DNA of 64,000 bases, taken from Bifidobacterium pseudolongum subsp. pseudolongum DSM 20099. GTDB lineage: Bacteria > Actinomycetota > Actinomycetes > Actinomycetales > Bifidobacteriaceae. Location: assembly GCF_000771225.1 (NCBI RefSeq), contig NZ_JDTZ01000003.1, forward strand, positions 423,259 through 487,258, in the 5' to 3' direction. Positions 1 through 13,438 of the stretch are shown here, piece after piece. Position numbers and translations under genes: made by a program. Below the pieces are notes generated by a model. That model had not been told where the DNA came from. It searched no databases and saw only the letters and a program-made list of their open reading frames with translations. How positions within the stretch are numbered: the first letter of the stretch is position 1; each line of letters opens with the position of its first letter.

Positions 1-492
1 GCACAGGAGGCCGGGCTTGAGTGGTACGAGATCTCCAACTGGGCCGCCCCCGGGCACGAAAGCAGGCACAATCTGGGCTATTGGCGCAATGTGGACTGGG
101 CGGGCATCGGCCCCGGGGCGCACAGCCACTACCGGATGCCCGACGAAGGCGCTGCGTCTGGGAAAACACACGCCATGCGCGCATGGGACACACTGCACCC
201 ACGGCGCTGGGGCCAGCAGATCAACGAAGGGCACGTGCCATTCGCCGGTCACGAGTCCATCAATCCGCAGGCGGACCTCGAAGAGACGATCATGCTCGGC
301 CTGCGCCTGCGCGAAGGCCTCGATATGCAGGCTGTGCACGCGCGCACCGGCGTCGATCCCGCGCCGGTCATCCAAGAACTCACCGACAGCGGACTCGTCA
401 CCTGCACACAGGGGCGGATCATCCCCACGCTGCGCGGACGCCTGCTCAACGACACGGTGATTCAACGCGTGTTCAGCGCCGTGCTGCACTGA
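1..492 (+). CDS. hemW: HemW-like radical SAM heme chaperone, 3' part only
   Basis: The window opens inside this gene; 163 C-terminal residues are visible and the radical SAM domain with its CxxxCxxC cluster lies upstream, out of view. The segment YEISNWAAPGHESRHN near the visible start, followed by YWRN and GPGAHS, is the hallmark of the HemW/HemN-like family (coproporphyrinogen oxidase-like proteins that act as heme chaperones rather than oxidases). A winged-helix-like HemN C-terminal domain follows (EETIMLGLRLREG). The reading frame runs to a TGA and a 7-bp hairpin (499-505 with 514-520) follows it. Family assignment is firm; whether it serves heme delivery in a fermentative bifidobacterium cannot be read from sequence. 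Confidence 0.9.
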   Translation, partial: AQEAGLEWYEISNWAAPGHESRHNLGYWRNVDWAGIGPGAHSHYRMPDEGAASGKTHAMRAWDTLHPRRWGQQINEGHVPFAGHESINPQADLEETIMLGLRLREGLDMQAVHARTGVDPAPVIQELTDSGLVTCTQGRIIPTLRGRLLNDTVIQRVFSAVLH

Positions 493-498
493 CCGATA

Positions 499-520
499 CG
501 CCGACATGTGACCGTCGGCG
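499..520 (+). terminator. Short hairpin after hemW
   Basis: CGCCGAC (499-505) and GTCGGCG (514-520) form a perfect 7-bp stem with an 8-nt loop seven bases after the hemW stop. No U-tract follows, so termination would have to be by an atypical hairpin or factor-dependent. Confidence 0.4.
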
Positions 521-777
521 GCGGCCTTCTCACTATGTGAATCACTTTTCCCGTTCATGGGTGTTCGACATACAACCGAAATATTCCACCCCATAGAATG
601 CTCAAGGCAAGGTTGGCCACCAGCGCGCACCACGGCGCCAGACGCCGTGCACGGCACGCGATGACGGCTGTTTCGGCCACCGGACACCACAGCGTGGATG
701 CATGCCGGTGGTTGGTACCCTGTGTTGGCAACTTCAGTAGGGAACGGGCATTCCCTGTGCAGAGAGAGGTGATCGCG
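521..777. other. Intergenic leader of gltB
   Basis: No supported gene lies here. The open frame continuing upstream of gltB has no recognisable start signal and no glutamate synthase homology. A small inverted repeat AGGGAA (739-744) / TTCCCT (751-756) sits about 20 bases before the gltB start codon; it could be an operator or a leader hairpin. I see no convincing -35/-10 pair. Confidence 0.4.
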
Positions 778-5346
<4,569 letters not shown>

Positions 5347-5347
5347 C

Positions 5348-6883
5348 ATGGGTGATCCACGTGGTTTTCTCAAGGTCCGCACACGTCACGAACTAGCCGA
5401 ACGCCCCGTCGAGGAACGCATCCACGATTGGCTGGACGTGCATGCCGAATCCGGCTTGCAAAGTTGGACGCAGGAGCAGGCGGCACGCTGCATGGATTGC
5501 GGCACCCCGTTCTGCATGTCTGGCTGCCCGCTGGGCAATCTCATTCCCGAATGGAACGACCTGGTGCGCCAGGGCCAGTGGCTCGAGGCGTACAACCGCC
5601 TGTCGATGACGAACAACTTCCCCGAGGTCACTGGCCGCATCTGCCCGGCCCTGTGCGAATCGGCGTGTGTGCTGGGCATCCACCAGCCTCCCACGATGAT
5701 CAAACTCGACGAGGTCACCGCGATCGACCAGGCTTGGGAGCTCGACTATGTCAAGCCGTTGCCACCGGAGCGTCTCAGCGGCCAGACGGTCGCGGTCGTC
5801 GGATCGGGGCCGGCCGGTCTGGCATGCGCCCAGCAGCTGACGCGTACCGGCCACACCGTTGTCGTGTTCGAACGTGATGACGAGGTCGGCGGCCTGATGC
5901 GCTACGGCATTCCGAATTTCAAGCTCGACAAGGGGCTCATCGACCGCCGTGTGGAGCAGATGAAGGCCGAAGGCACCAGGTTCCGCACCAACACCGAGGT
6001 GGGCAAGGATATTTCGTGGGACGCGTTGCGCGCCAGCTATGACGCGGTCGTCGTGGCGATCGGCTCCACGGTGCCGCGCGACATGAACATACCGGGCCGT
6101 CAATTGGACGGCATCCATTTCGCCATGGAGTTCCTGCCGGACGCGACGCGCCGGTTCTACGGCAAGCAGCCGGTGCACGACATCACCGCCGAAGGTAAAC
6201 ATGTTGTGATCATCGGCGGTGGCGACACCGGTTCGGACTGCCTGGGCACGTCGATCCGCCAAGGCGCCAAGGATGTGACGGTGCTCCAGATCATGCCGCA
6301 GGAGCCCACGAGTCGCCCCGACAATCAGCCGTGGCCGACTTTCGCGCGCCTGTACCAGAAGACCTCGTCGATGGAAGAGGGCGGCGAATACACCTACAAC
6401 ACCGATTCCGTGAGCTTTGAAGGCACGCCGGAGCAGGAGGCGCGCATCAGCGTCGAACACGGCACGCAGGCCGAGGGGTTCGTGGCCGATGCGCAAGGCC
6501 ATGTGACCGGCCTCAAGGTGGTGTCGGTGGCGCCGGGGGAGGATGGCCCGTTCACCCGCCAGCCCGGCACCGAGCGCGTGCTGCCCGCCGACTTGGTGCT
6601 CATTTCGGTCGGCTTCCTGCATCCGGACACCACGACGCTCGTGGACCAATTGCCGGTCGAACTCGACAACCGTGGCAATGTGGCGCGTGACGACGCCTAT
6701 GCCACGTCGCAGGACGGTGTGTTCGCGTGTGGTGACGCCGGCCGTGGCCAGAGCCTGGTGGTCTGGGCCATCGCGGAAGGCCGTTCGTGCGCCGCCGCCG
6801 TGGACCAGTACCTGATGGGTTCCACCGAACTGCCGTCACCGATCGTGGCTTCGGAGCGCCCGATGGCTTTGCCGCGCCGCTGA
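5348..6883 (+). CDS. gltD: Glutamate synthase (NADPH) small subunit
   Basis: 511-residue flavoprotein that takes electrons from NADPH and passes them through FAD and Fe-S centres to GltB. The N-terminus holds the cysteine-rich cluster motif CMDCGTPFCMSGC (Cys48, 51, 56, 60). An FAD-binding GSGPAGLACA fold and a second nucleotide fold with GGGDTGSDC for NADPH follow. The ATG at 5348 has a GAAGGAG site inside the end of gltB and starts one base after the gltB stop, which fits the alpha-beta complex stoichiometry. Length and motif order are normal for the family. Confidence 0.97.
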   Translation: MGDPRGFLKVRTRHELAERPVEERIHDWLDVHAESGLQSWTQEQAARCMDCGTPFCMSGCPLGNLIPEWNDLVRQGQWLEAYNRLSMTNNFPEVTGRICPALCESACVLGIHQPPTMIKLDEVTAIDQAWELDYVKPLPPERLSGQTVAVVGSGPAGLACAQQLTRTGHTVVVFERDDEVGGLMRYGIPNFKLDKGLIDRRVEQMKAEGTRFRTNTEVGKDISWDALRASYDAVVVAIGSTVPRDMNIPGRQLDGIHFAMEFLPDATRRFYGKQPVHDITAEGKHVVIIGGGDTGSDCLGTSIRQGAKDVTVLQIMPQEPTSRPDNQPWPTFARLYQKTSSMEEGGEYTYNTDSVSFEGTPEQEARISVEHGTQAEGFVADAQGHVTGLKVVSVAPGEDGPFTRQPGTERVLPADLVLISVGFLHPDTTTLVDQLPVELDNRGNVARDDAYATSQDGVFACGDAGRGQSLVVWAIAEGRSCAAAVDQYLMGSTELPSPIVASERPMALPRR

Positions 6884-6969
6884 ACCGGGATGGCGCGCCT
6901 TGCGCATGCAGTACAGTAAAAACCGTGGCTGTGTGCATGCGCAGCAATCGAGGTATCAAGGAGGGAACA

Positions 6970-7428
6970 ATGCCCAACCGAGCGGAACGCCGTTCCAAGA
7001 ACAAGAACGGGGTGCCGGACCAGTACGACCAGACCCGTGGCCGTGGCCGTTCCGGCATGATCGACGAGTACGCGCTTCAGGAGAAGTCCAGGCGGCTCAA
7101 GGAAGGCAAGAGCGGCCCGTGGAAGCCGACGAGCAGTGAACTCGAGCACGCCGAGGAAGTGGCGATGGATACCGATCCAGACAATTTCGATCCGCCGCAG
7201 GTGCTGCGTGCACCCCATTCGGTGCGCCAATGGTTCCGTGTGGTGTCGTGGGTGCTCATCGTGGTTTCGGCGATCCTGTTCTTCGTCGTCATGTGGATCC
7301 CGAACCGCCCCATGTGGTCCATCATCACCATCGCCGCCGTCTTCGGTGCAGGCGTGGTGAGCCTGTTCTTCACGGCCGGAGACCCCAAGAACAACCCGAA
7401 CCTAGACCAGAACGGCACCGCTGTCTGA
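6970..7428 (+). CDS. Small membrane protein, actinobacterial, unknown function
   Basis: 152 residues; start chosen at the ATG after AAGGAGGG (about 6958-6965). The first ~85 residues are hydrophilic and begin with a basic stretch (PNRAERRSKNKN) like that of many actinobacterial DUF proteins. Two hydrophobic helices follow, roughly residues 90-110 and 115-137, giving a cytosolic N-terminus and a hairpin in the membrane. I do not recognise a characterised family and assign no function. It stands alone between gltD and a convergent hairpin terminator. Confidence 0.8.
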   Translation: MPNRAERRSKNKNGVPDQYDQTRGRGRSGMIDEYALQEKSRRLKEGKSGPWKPTSSELEHAEEVAMDTDPDNFDPPQVLRAPHSVRQWFRVVSWVLIVVSAILFFVVMWIPNRPMWSIITIAAVFGAGVVSLFFTAGDPKNNPNLDQNGTAV

Positions 7429-7449
7429 CCGTTCGGCGCCATATACGAC

Positions 7450-7491
7450 CGATGGTCGGCTCCTCTCAGCAGCGGGGGGAGCCGACCATCG
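7450..7491. terminator. Bidirectional hairpin terminator between convergent genes
   Basis: Arms 7450-7463 and 7478-7491 pair over 14 bp without mismatch (CGATGGTCGGCTCC core) around a 14-nt loop. It lies between the end of the small membrane protein gene (+) and the end of bcp (-). Neither strand has a strong U-tract. Confidence 0.65.
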
Positions 7492-7540
7492 TATTGGTCA
7501 GTCGTGGTGTCAGGTGCAACGCGCCGTCACCGGTGGCGCA

Positions 7541-8029
7541 TCACTTGAGCGCTTCGAGCTTGGCGAGCACACGGTCGACGTGGCCCTTGACGTCGACGTC
7601 GTATTCGGCGTCTTCGATTGTGCCATCGCCATTGATGATGAAGGTGGAACGGATCGGCGTGTATGCGCGCTTGCCGTCCTGCTCCGACTCCTCAACGGTG
7701 CCGTAGAGCTTGTGGACCTCGTACTCGGGGTCGGACAGCAGCACGAAGTTGAGGTGTTCCTTCTCACGGAACTCCTGCAGCGGGCGCACGTCGTCGCCCG
7801 ACACGCCGATCACGGTGTAGCCGGCGGCCTCGATGCGGTTGAGGTTGTCGCGGAAGTCGCAGGCCTCGGTGGTGCAGTACGAGCTCATGGCCTGTGGATA
7901 GAAGTACAGCACAATGTTCTTGTGCTTGAAATCGGCGAGCGCATAGTGCTTGTATTCGTCGGATTCCAGTTCGAAGTTCGGTGCGGTGTCGCCTTTGGCC
8001 AGGCGAATGGGCTTAGTTGATTCACTCAT
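7541..8029 (-). CDS. bcp: Thioredoxin-dependent thiol peroxidase (Bcp/PrxQ family)
   Basis: 162-residue peroxiredoxin that reduces hydroperoxides in the cytoplasm, recycled by thioredoxin. The peroxidatic Cys52 lies in the expected PxxxSxxC pattern (PQAMSSYC) and the likely resolving Cys57 follows five residues later (CTTEACDFRDN), as in PrxQ enzymes. The usual DNTPG before the Cys is replaced by AMSS, a mild variation that keeps the motif residues. The start (MSESTKPIRL) is the first Met in line with family N-termini; the much longer open frame upstream is antisense to trmI and the ABC gene and is not coding. Divergent from the ABC ATPase. Confidence 0.92.
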   Translation of the reverse strand: MSESTKPIRLAKGDTAPNFELESDEYKHYALADFKHKNIVLYFYPQAMSSYCTTEACDFRDNLNRIEAAGYTVIGVSGDDVRPLQEFREKEHLNFVLLSDPEYEVHKLYGTVEESEQDGKRAYTPIRSTFIINGDGTIEDAEYDVDVKGHVDRVLAKLEALK

Positions 8030-8113
8030 GGTCTCCACGTTAGCCCCCATGCACGTGCTACCGTGGAAGAATACGCGTTGGGAGAATACCCCCGGTGGGT
8101 GGGAGTGGCATAT

Positions 8114-8980
8114 ATGGCAGGTGGGAACACGGCTGGCGCGCAGGCTGCATTGAGGTTGCAGGGTGTGGAGCTGCGCCGGTACGGGCGCACGATCATCACC
8201 GATGTCAATCTCGAGGTGCCTCGGGGTGGCAAATGGGTGCTGTTCGGTCCCAACGGCATCGGCAAATCGAGCCTTGTGCAGATGATGGCCACCCGCGCGT
8301 TCCCCTCGTGCGGCACGGTCGACGTGCTCGGCCACCGGCTCGGTAAGACGAACGTGTTCTCCTACCGCCACCTCATCGGATTGAGTTCCGCGGAACTCGC
8401 CCGCGCGTTCCCGCCCGGCGAGGACCCGCTCGACGCGGTCGTCACGTCGCTGACGGCCACGACCGGACGGTGGCGCGACCGGTACAGCGACGACGAGTAT
8501 GCGCAGGCGCGTGCGTTGATGCGCCGGTTCGGCATTGATTATTTGGAAGGCAAGGCCATGCGTGCGCTTTCGGAAGGCGAGCGCACGCGGGTCATGCTGT
8601 GCCGTGCGCTCATGGCGCGTTCCGAACTGTTGATCCTTGACGAGCCGACGACCGGACTCGATTTGGGCGGCCGTGAGATCACGTTGCGCGCGTTGGGAAG
8701 GATCGGGCAGGACGACCCCGAGCGCACGGTCGTGCTCGTCACCCACCGTCTTGAGGAGATCCCACGCGGATTCGACCATGTGGCGATCATGGGGCGTCTT
8801 GAGGGCAGCGAGGCGGACGCGCACGCCGCACAGGGCGACGGCGCCGACCCGGCGCCCGGCACGATCGTGTATGCGGGCCCCTTGGACCGCGGGTTCACCG
8901 ATGCGCGGTTGAGCGCGGTGTTCGGTCTTGACCTGCACGTACGCCACGACGACGGCCGGTGGAGCGCCGTGGCCCGGTGA
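8114..8980 (+). CDS. ABC-type ATP-binding protein
   Basis: 288-residue single ABC ATPase: Walker A GPNGIGKSS (45-53), ABC signature LSEGE (152-156), Walker B LLILDEP (172-178), and an H-loop in LVTHRLEEIP. It resembles the molybdate-type/ModF-like and YlmA-like ATPases (FGPNGIGKSSLVQMM, RALSEGERTRVMLCRALM). The ATG at 8114 follows GGGAG with about nine bases spacing. No membrane partner is adjacent, so it may energise a distant permease or be a soluble ABC protein; the substrate is unknown. It is followed after 93 bases by trmI. Confidence 0.85.
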   Translation: MAGGNTAGAQAALRLQGVELRRYGRTIITDVNLEVPRGGKWVLFGPNGIGKSSLVQMMATRAFPSCGTVDVLGHRLGKTNVFSYRHLIGLSSAELARAFPPGEDPLDAVVTSLTATTGRWRDRYSDDEYAQARALMRRFGIDYLEGKAMRALSEGERTRVMLCRALMARSELLILDEPTTGLDLGGREITLRALGRIGQDDPERTVVLVTHRLEEIPRGFDHVAIMGRLEGSEADAHAAQGDGADPAPGTIVYAGPLDRGFTDARLSAVFGLDLHVRHDDGRWSAVAR

Positions 8981-9073
8981 AGGGCCTGCGCGCCGCACCG
9001 TGCCGCGGTCGTGTAAGCTGGGGCGGTGGTGTGCCGCCGCGCGCCAGTCATCGCAGAACGGTAAGGAGTCAGC

Positions 9074-10192
9074 ATGCGTCGAGGGCCGTTGCAGGCAGGG
9101 GAGAAGGTGCAGTTCACCGACCGCAAGTCGAACAAGATCACCGACCAGTTGGTGCCCGGGGGGTCGACGCAGACCTCGCATGGGCTGATCCTGCACGACG
9201 ACGTGATCGGCTCTCTTGAGGGGAGCGTCGTCACAAGTGTGACCGCGAAACGTGAGGCGCAGATCAACACGGAGCACCCTGAACGCGATGCGGGCAAACC
9301 ATGGAAGGGCACACGGGCGATCGGCGGATGGCAGTTCACGGTGATGCGCCCGCGGCTGGCGGACTATGTGCTGTCCATGCCGCGCGGCGCGCAGATCATG
9401 TACCCCAAGGACATTGCGCAGGTCATCCAGCTCGGTGACATCCGCACCGGCATGCGCGTGTTGGAGTCCGGCGCGGGGTCGGGTGCGATGAGCCTCAACC
9501 TGCTTGACGCGGTCGGCCCCGACGGGCAGGTGACGACGGTCGAACTGCGCCCCGAGTTCGCGCGCGTCGCCGAAGCGAACGCCACACTCTACTATGGCAT
9601 GCGCCCCACATGGTGGACATTGCTCGTCGGTGATTTCGATTCGCGCGCCGCCGGGCTGCCGGAACACTGGTTCGACCGTGTGGTGCTCGACATGCTCGAC
9701 CCGTGGAACCGGCTCGACGCCGCATGGCGCGTGCTTGCCCCCGGTGGCGTGCTGACCGCCTATGTGACGACGACGACGCAGATCTCCCGGCTCGCCGAGG
9801 CGTTGCGCGCCTCGAACCAGTGGACCGAACCGCAGATCATGGAGACGCTTGAACGCAACTGGAAGGCGCAAGGGCTCGCGATCCGCCCCGACCACCAGAT
9901 GATCGGCCACACCGGGTTCCTTGTGGTGGCGCGGTCCATGGCGCCAGGCGTGGACGCGTTGCGCAAACAGGACCGTGCCACGAAAGACACGACGAGCGAC
10001 ATCGACGCCTTGAGCCCGCAGGAGCGCGAACGCATGTGGGAGGACCTCGAACTGCGCGACATCTCCGACCGCAAACTGCGCAAGGTGCTGCGTGACCTGG
10101 ACAGGCAGGTGCACGCCGTGCAGGCGGACCATACCCCATCGCAACCGGACGATGCCACGGCACAGGCCACCGGTCCGGCGATGGGTGATTGA
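9074..10192 (+). CDS. trmI: tRNA (adenine-58-N1)-methyltransferase TrmI
   Basis: 372 residues, SAM-dependent class I methyltransferase making m1A58 in the T-loop of tRNA. An N-terminal beta-barrel region (ESGAGSGA SAM motif at 131-138) is followed by the D-x-L-D-P-W element of motif IV (LDMLDPWNRL), typical of TrmI/Trm61. In many actinobacteria this gene sits directly upstream of the proteasomal ATPase ARC/Mpa and Dop; here the next gene is a SixA-like phosphatase and no proteasome gene is seen. The C-terminal tail of ~60 residues after the fold is extra and charged. RBS AAGGAG six bases before the ATG. Confidence 0.9.
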   Translation: MRRGPLQAGEKVQFTDRKSNKITDQLVPGGSTQTSHGLILHDDVIGSLEGSVVTSVTAKREAQINTEHPERDAGKPWKGTRAIGGWQFTVMRPRLADYVLSMPRGAQIMYPKDIAQVIQLGDIRTGMRVLESGAGSGAMSLNLLDAVGPDGQVTTVELRPEFARVAEANATLYYGMRPTWWTLLVGDFDSRAAGLPEHWFDRVVLDMLDPWNRLDAAWRVLAPGGVLTAYVTTTTQISRLAEALRASNQWTEPQIMETLERNWKAQGLAIRPDHQMIGHTGFLVVARSMAPGVDALRKQDRATKDTTSDIDALSPQERERMWEDLELRDISDRKLRKVLRDLDRQVHAVQADHTPSQPDDATAQATGPAMGD

Positions 10193-10282
10193 CCCGGCAC
10201 CCAGGAAGCCCATGATGCCGCGCGATGGGGTATAGTGGCGTACCAGTACGACCACCCAAGCGCAGCAAGGACGGCACCACCA

Positions 10283-10840
10283 ATGGCTTCGAACCTCAAG
10301 AGCATCGCCAAGCAGGCGAAGGACTACAAGTACATCCTGTTGGTGATGCGGCACGCGAAGACCGAACCGTTCAACGCGCACGGCGATTTTGAACGCTGCC
10401 TGCTCGACAAAGGGCTCAAGCAAGCCAAACGCGTGGCCAAGGGGCTCAAGGGCATGGGGCTCGTGCCCGACGCGATCGACTGTTCGAGCGCAGTGCGCGC
10501 CCGTCAGACGTGCGAACGCATGCTCAAGGTATTCGGTGACGACCCCAAGGTGCATTATTCGAAGGCGTTGTACGCCGACGGCATGCAGGCGGTGTTCGAC
10601 GCGCTCGCCAATACGAAGGACAAGCGGCATACCCTCATGGTGCTCGGCCATGAGCCCACCGTGTCGATGGCCTGCCAGTGGCTCGCCGGTAAACGCAGCG
10701 ACCCGGGCATGCTCGACCTGTTGAACCTTGGCATGTCCACCGCGTGTGTGGCCGTGTTCGGCTCGGAGGCGCCGTTGCGCAAATGGGGTGTGCATGAGGC
10801 GGAGCTCATCGCGGTGCTCAGCCCCAAGGATTTCGACTGA
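10283..10840 (+). CDS. SixA-like histidine phosphatase
   Basis: 185 residues with the RHG/RHA signature of the histidine phosphatase superfamily: VMRHAKTE with catalytic His24, and the second histidine in LMVLGHEPTV. SixA-type enzymes dephosphorylate phosphohistidine domains, but the substrate here is not known. The ATG at 10283 was chosen for its position after AAGG and because translation then begins with a short basic helix. A TATAGT -10-like box lies at 10231-10236, suggesting its own promoter. Confidence 0.85.
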   Translation: MASNLKSIAKQAKDYKYILLVMRHAKTEPFNAHGDFERCLLDKGLKQAKRVAKGLKGMGLVPDAIDCSSAVRARQTCERMLKVFGDDPKVHYSKALYADGMQAVFDALANTKDKRHTLMVLGHEPTVSMACQWLAGKRSDPGMLDLLNLGMSTACVAVFGSEAPLRKWGVHEAELIAVLSPKDFD

Positions 10841-10861
10841 CCCGGTACGGGATATAGGTAG

Positions 10862-10881
10862 GGCGGTTGATTTCGACCGCC
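10862..10881 (+). terminator. Hairpin after the SixA-like gene
   Basis: GGCGGT (10862-10867) and ACCGCC (10876-10881) pair with an 8-nt loop about 20 bases after the stop. No U-tract; weak. Confidence 0.35.
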
Positions 10882-11012
10882 GGTATAAGCTCAGGTTATG
10901 ACGATGTCTCAATAACCACTATGGCCTCCTGCAAGATTTCGCATGTCCGGTGCCGGTTTGTTTGGTAGCGTAAAGCACGTTGCAGTTGAAACCACCCCCT
11001 GTTGGAGGCATC

Positions 11013-13313
11013 ATGAGCGTATTGACGTCGATTTCCGGGTTCCCGCGCGTGGGCAGGAACCGTGAACTCAAGAAGATCATCGAAGCGTATTGGAAGGGCA
11101 ACGCGACCCTCGACGACGTGCGTGGCGTGGGCCGTGAACTGCGCGCCGAGCATTGGAAGCTCGAACAGGCGGCCGGCATCGACCTGCTGCCGAGCAACGA
11201 TTTCAGCCTCTACGACCAGATGCTCGACACGGCGATCCTGCTCAACGTGATCCCCGCACGGTACCGCCGCCTGTCGTTCAAGGAGCCGGAGGAGACGCTG
11301 TTCGCGATGGCGCGCGGCTACCAGGGGGAGCGCGGCGACGTGACCGCCCTGCCGATGAAGAAGTGGTTCACCACGAACTACCATTACCTCGTGCCGGAGT
11401 TCGACGAGGCGACCGAAGTCAAGCTCAACGGCAGCAAGCCCTTCGACGAGTATGAGGAAGCGAAGGCGTTGGGCTATGAGACCAAGCCCGTGCTGATCGG
11501 CCCGTACACGTTCCTCAAGCTCGCCCGCAACAGCGAGGCGCAGGAACTGGACATCGACGAAGGCCTCATCGACGCGGTCGCCGGCGTCTACGCGCAGGTC
11601 GTGCGCCGGTTCGCCGATCTGGGCGCCCAGTGGCTGCAACTGGACGAACCGTATCTCGTCATGGACAAGAGCGACGCGGACGTGCGCCTGTTCAAGGCCC
11701 TGTACTCGCGCATCCTGCCGGCCCGCGAAGACCGTGTGAAGATCCTGCTCAACACATATTTCGGCAATATCGCCGACATCTACGAGACGGTGAAGCTGTT
11801 CGAATTCGACGGCGTGGGCCTCGACCTGGTGGAGGGACGCGACGAGAACCTCGCCGCGGTGCACCAGCATGGCGTCGCCGCACGCACCACGCTGTTCGCC
11901 GGCGTGGTCAACGGCCGCAACATCTGGCGCAACAACTACGCCACCAGCATCGGCCTGATCGACGCCCTGCGCCAAACGACCGACCGTGTGGCCGTGGCCT
12001 CCGCCTGTTCGCTGCTGCATGTGCCGTTCAGCACGCAGGGTGAAGAAGCGCTCGGCGAGGATGTGCTCAAGCATTTCGCGTTCGCCGTGGAGAAGCTCGA
12101 CGAAGTGCGCCAGATCGCCGACCTGGTGGAGCTCGACGACGACGCCAAGCGCGCGTCCAGTGCGCTCGCAGCCAACCAGCTGCTGTTCGACGGCAGCCGT
12201 GTGGCGCGCGACGAGGCCGTGGCCGCCCGTCTGGCCGCGTTGAGCGACGCCGACTTCACGCGTCTGCCGGCGCGCGCCGAACGCCAGCGCGCCCAGAAGG
12301 AGGCGCTTGGCCTGCCGGCGCTGCCCACCACGACGATCGGTTCGTTCCCGCAGACCAAAGAGGTGCGTGCGGAGCGTGCGCGCCTGCGCAAGGGGGAGAT
12401 CAGCCAGGACGAGTACGACGCGTTCATTCGTGGCCAGATCGATGAGGCGATCCGTCAGCAGGAGCGGATCGGTTTGGACGTGCTGGTGCACGGCGAGTTC
12501 GAACGCAACGACATGGTGGAGTATTTCGGGCAGAACCTCAATGGGTTCCTGTTCACCAAGAACGCGTGGGTGCAGTCCTACGGCACCCGTTGCGTCAAAC
12601 CGCCGATCGTGTGGGGCGACGTGTCGCGCGCCAAGCCGATCACCGTGGCGTGGAGCACGTATGCGCAGTCGCGCACCAGCAAGCCGATGAAGGGCATGCT
12701 CACCGGCCCGGTGACGATCCTCAACTGGTCGTGGCCGCGTGAGGACATCTCCAACGAGGAGCAGACGCAGCAGCTCGCCTTGGCGATCCGTGACGAAGTG
12801 CTCGATCTGCAGAACGCGGGCATCACGATCATCCAGATCGATGAGGCCGCACTGCGTGAGAAACTGCCGTTGCGCCGCTCCGACTGGCATGCCAAGTACC
12901 TCGACTGGGCGGTGCCCGCGTTCCGCCTGGTGCATTCCGCAGTGGAGCCGACCACGCAGATCCACACGCACATGTGCTATTCGGAGTTCAACGACATCAT
13001 CGAGGACATCGACGCGATGGACGCGGACGTGATCTCGTTCGAAGCCTCCCGCGGCGACCTCGTGGTGCTTGACGCGATCCATGACGCGCAGTTCGAAACC
13101 GAAGCGGGCCCGGGCGTCTACGACATCCACAGCCCGCGCATCCCCTCCACCGACGAGATCGAGGAACGCATCGGTGAGATCCTCGACAAGATGGACGTGG
13201 ACAAGGTGTGGATCAACCCCGACTGCGGTCTCAAGACCCGCGGCAACGCGGAAACCTGGCCGAGCCTCGAACACATGGTCGAAGCCGCGCGCCGTGTGCG
13301 CGCACGCCTGTGA
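11013..13313 (+). CDS. metE: Cobalamin-independent methionine synthase
   Basis: 766 residues; transfers the methyl group of 5-methyltetrahydropteroyltri-glutamate to homocysteine. The double TIM-barrel is full length. The zinc site is visible: His653 and Cys655 in HTHMCYSEF and Cys738 in [10 protein letters not shown]. The N-terminus ([13 protein letters not shown]) is canonical. ATG at 11013 after GTTGGAGG. metF follows on the same strand, so homocysteine methylation and supply of the methyl donor are neighbours, but a 19-bp hairpin separates them and the two are probably not one simple transcript. Confidence 0.97.
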   Translation: MSVLTSISGFPRVGRNRELKKIIEAYWKGNATLDDVRGVGRELRAEHWKLEQAAGIDLLPSNDFSLYDQMLDTAILLNVIPARYRRLSFKEPEETLFAMARGYQGERGDVTALPMKKWFTTNYHYLVPEFDEATEVKLNGSKPFDEYEEAKALGYETKPVLIGPYTFLKLARNSEAQELDIDEGLIDAVAGVYAQVVRRFADLGAQWLQLDEPYLVMDKSDADVRLFKALYSRILPAREDRVKILLNTYFGNIADIYETVKLFEFDGVGLDLVEGRDENLAAVHQHGVAARTTLFAGVVNGRNIWRNNYATSIGLIDALRQTTDRVAVASACSLLHVPFSTQGEEALGEDVLKHFAFAVEKLDEVRQIADLVELDDDAKRASSALAANQLLFDGSRVARDEAVAARLAALSDADFTRLPARAERQRAQKEALGLPALPTTTIGSFPQTKEVRAERARLRKGEISQDEYDAFIRGQIDEAIRQQERIGLDVLVHGEFERNDMVEYFGQNLNGFLFTKNAWVQSYGTRCVKPPIVWGDVSRAKPITVAWSTYAQSRTSKPMKGMLTGPVTILNWSWPREDISNEEQTQQLALAIRDEVLDLQNAGITIIQIDEAALREKLPLRRSDWHAKYLDWAVPAFRLVHSAVEPTTQIHTHMCYSEFNDIIEDIDAMDADVISFEASRGDLVVLDAIHDAQFETEAGPGVYDIHSPRIPSTDEIEERIGEILDKMDVDKVWINPDCGLKTRGNAETWPSLEHMVEAARRVRARL

Positions 13314-13337
13314 CCGCACCAGACCACATGACCCCAA

Positions 13338-13384
13338 CTCGGGCCGTGGACGGGCGCATCTGACACGCCCGTCCACGGCCCGAG
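13338..13384. terminator. 19-bp perfect hairpin between metE and metF
   Basis: Left arm 13338-13356 (CTCGGGCCGTGGACGGGCG) is exactly complementary to 13366-13384, loop of 9 nt. Very stable, but no U-tract follows. It lies 24 bases after the metE stop and 54 before metF; it likely ends or attenuates metE transcription, or protects the metE 3' end. Confidence 0.65.
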
Positions 13385-13438
13385 CCGCAAGACCCCCAGA
13401 CCGCATGCCATATCATTCGTAAGAAGCGAGAGACGACG

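Noticed and set aside
598..777. Extended N-terminus of GltB
   Set aside because: The open frame continues upstream, but the GTG at 778 has the ribosome site and gives the expected propeptide before Cys27.
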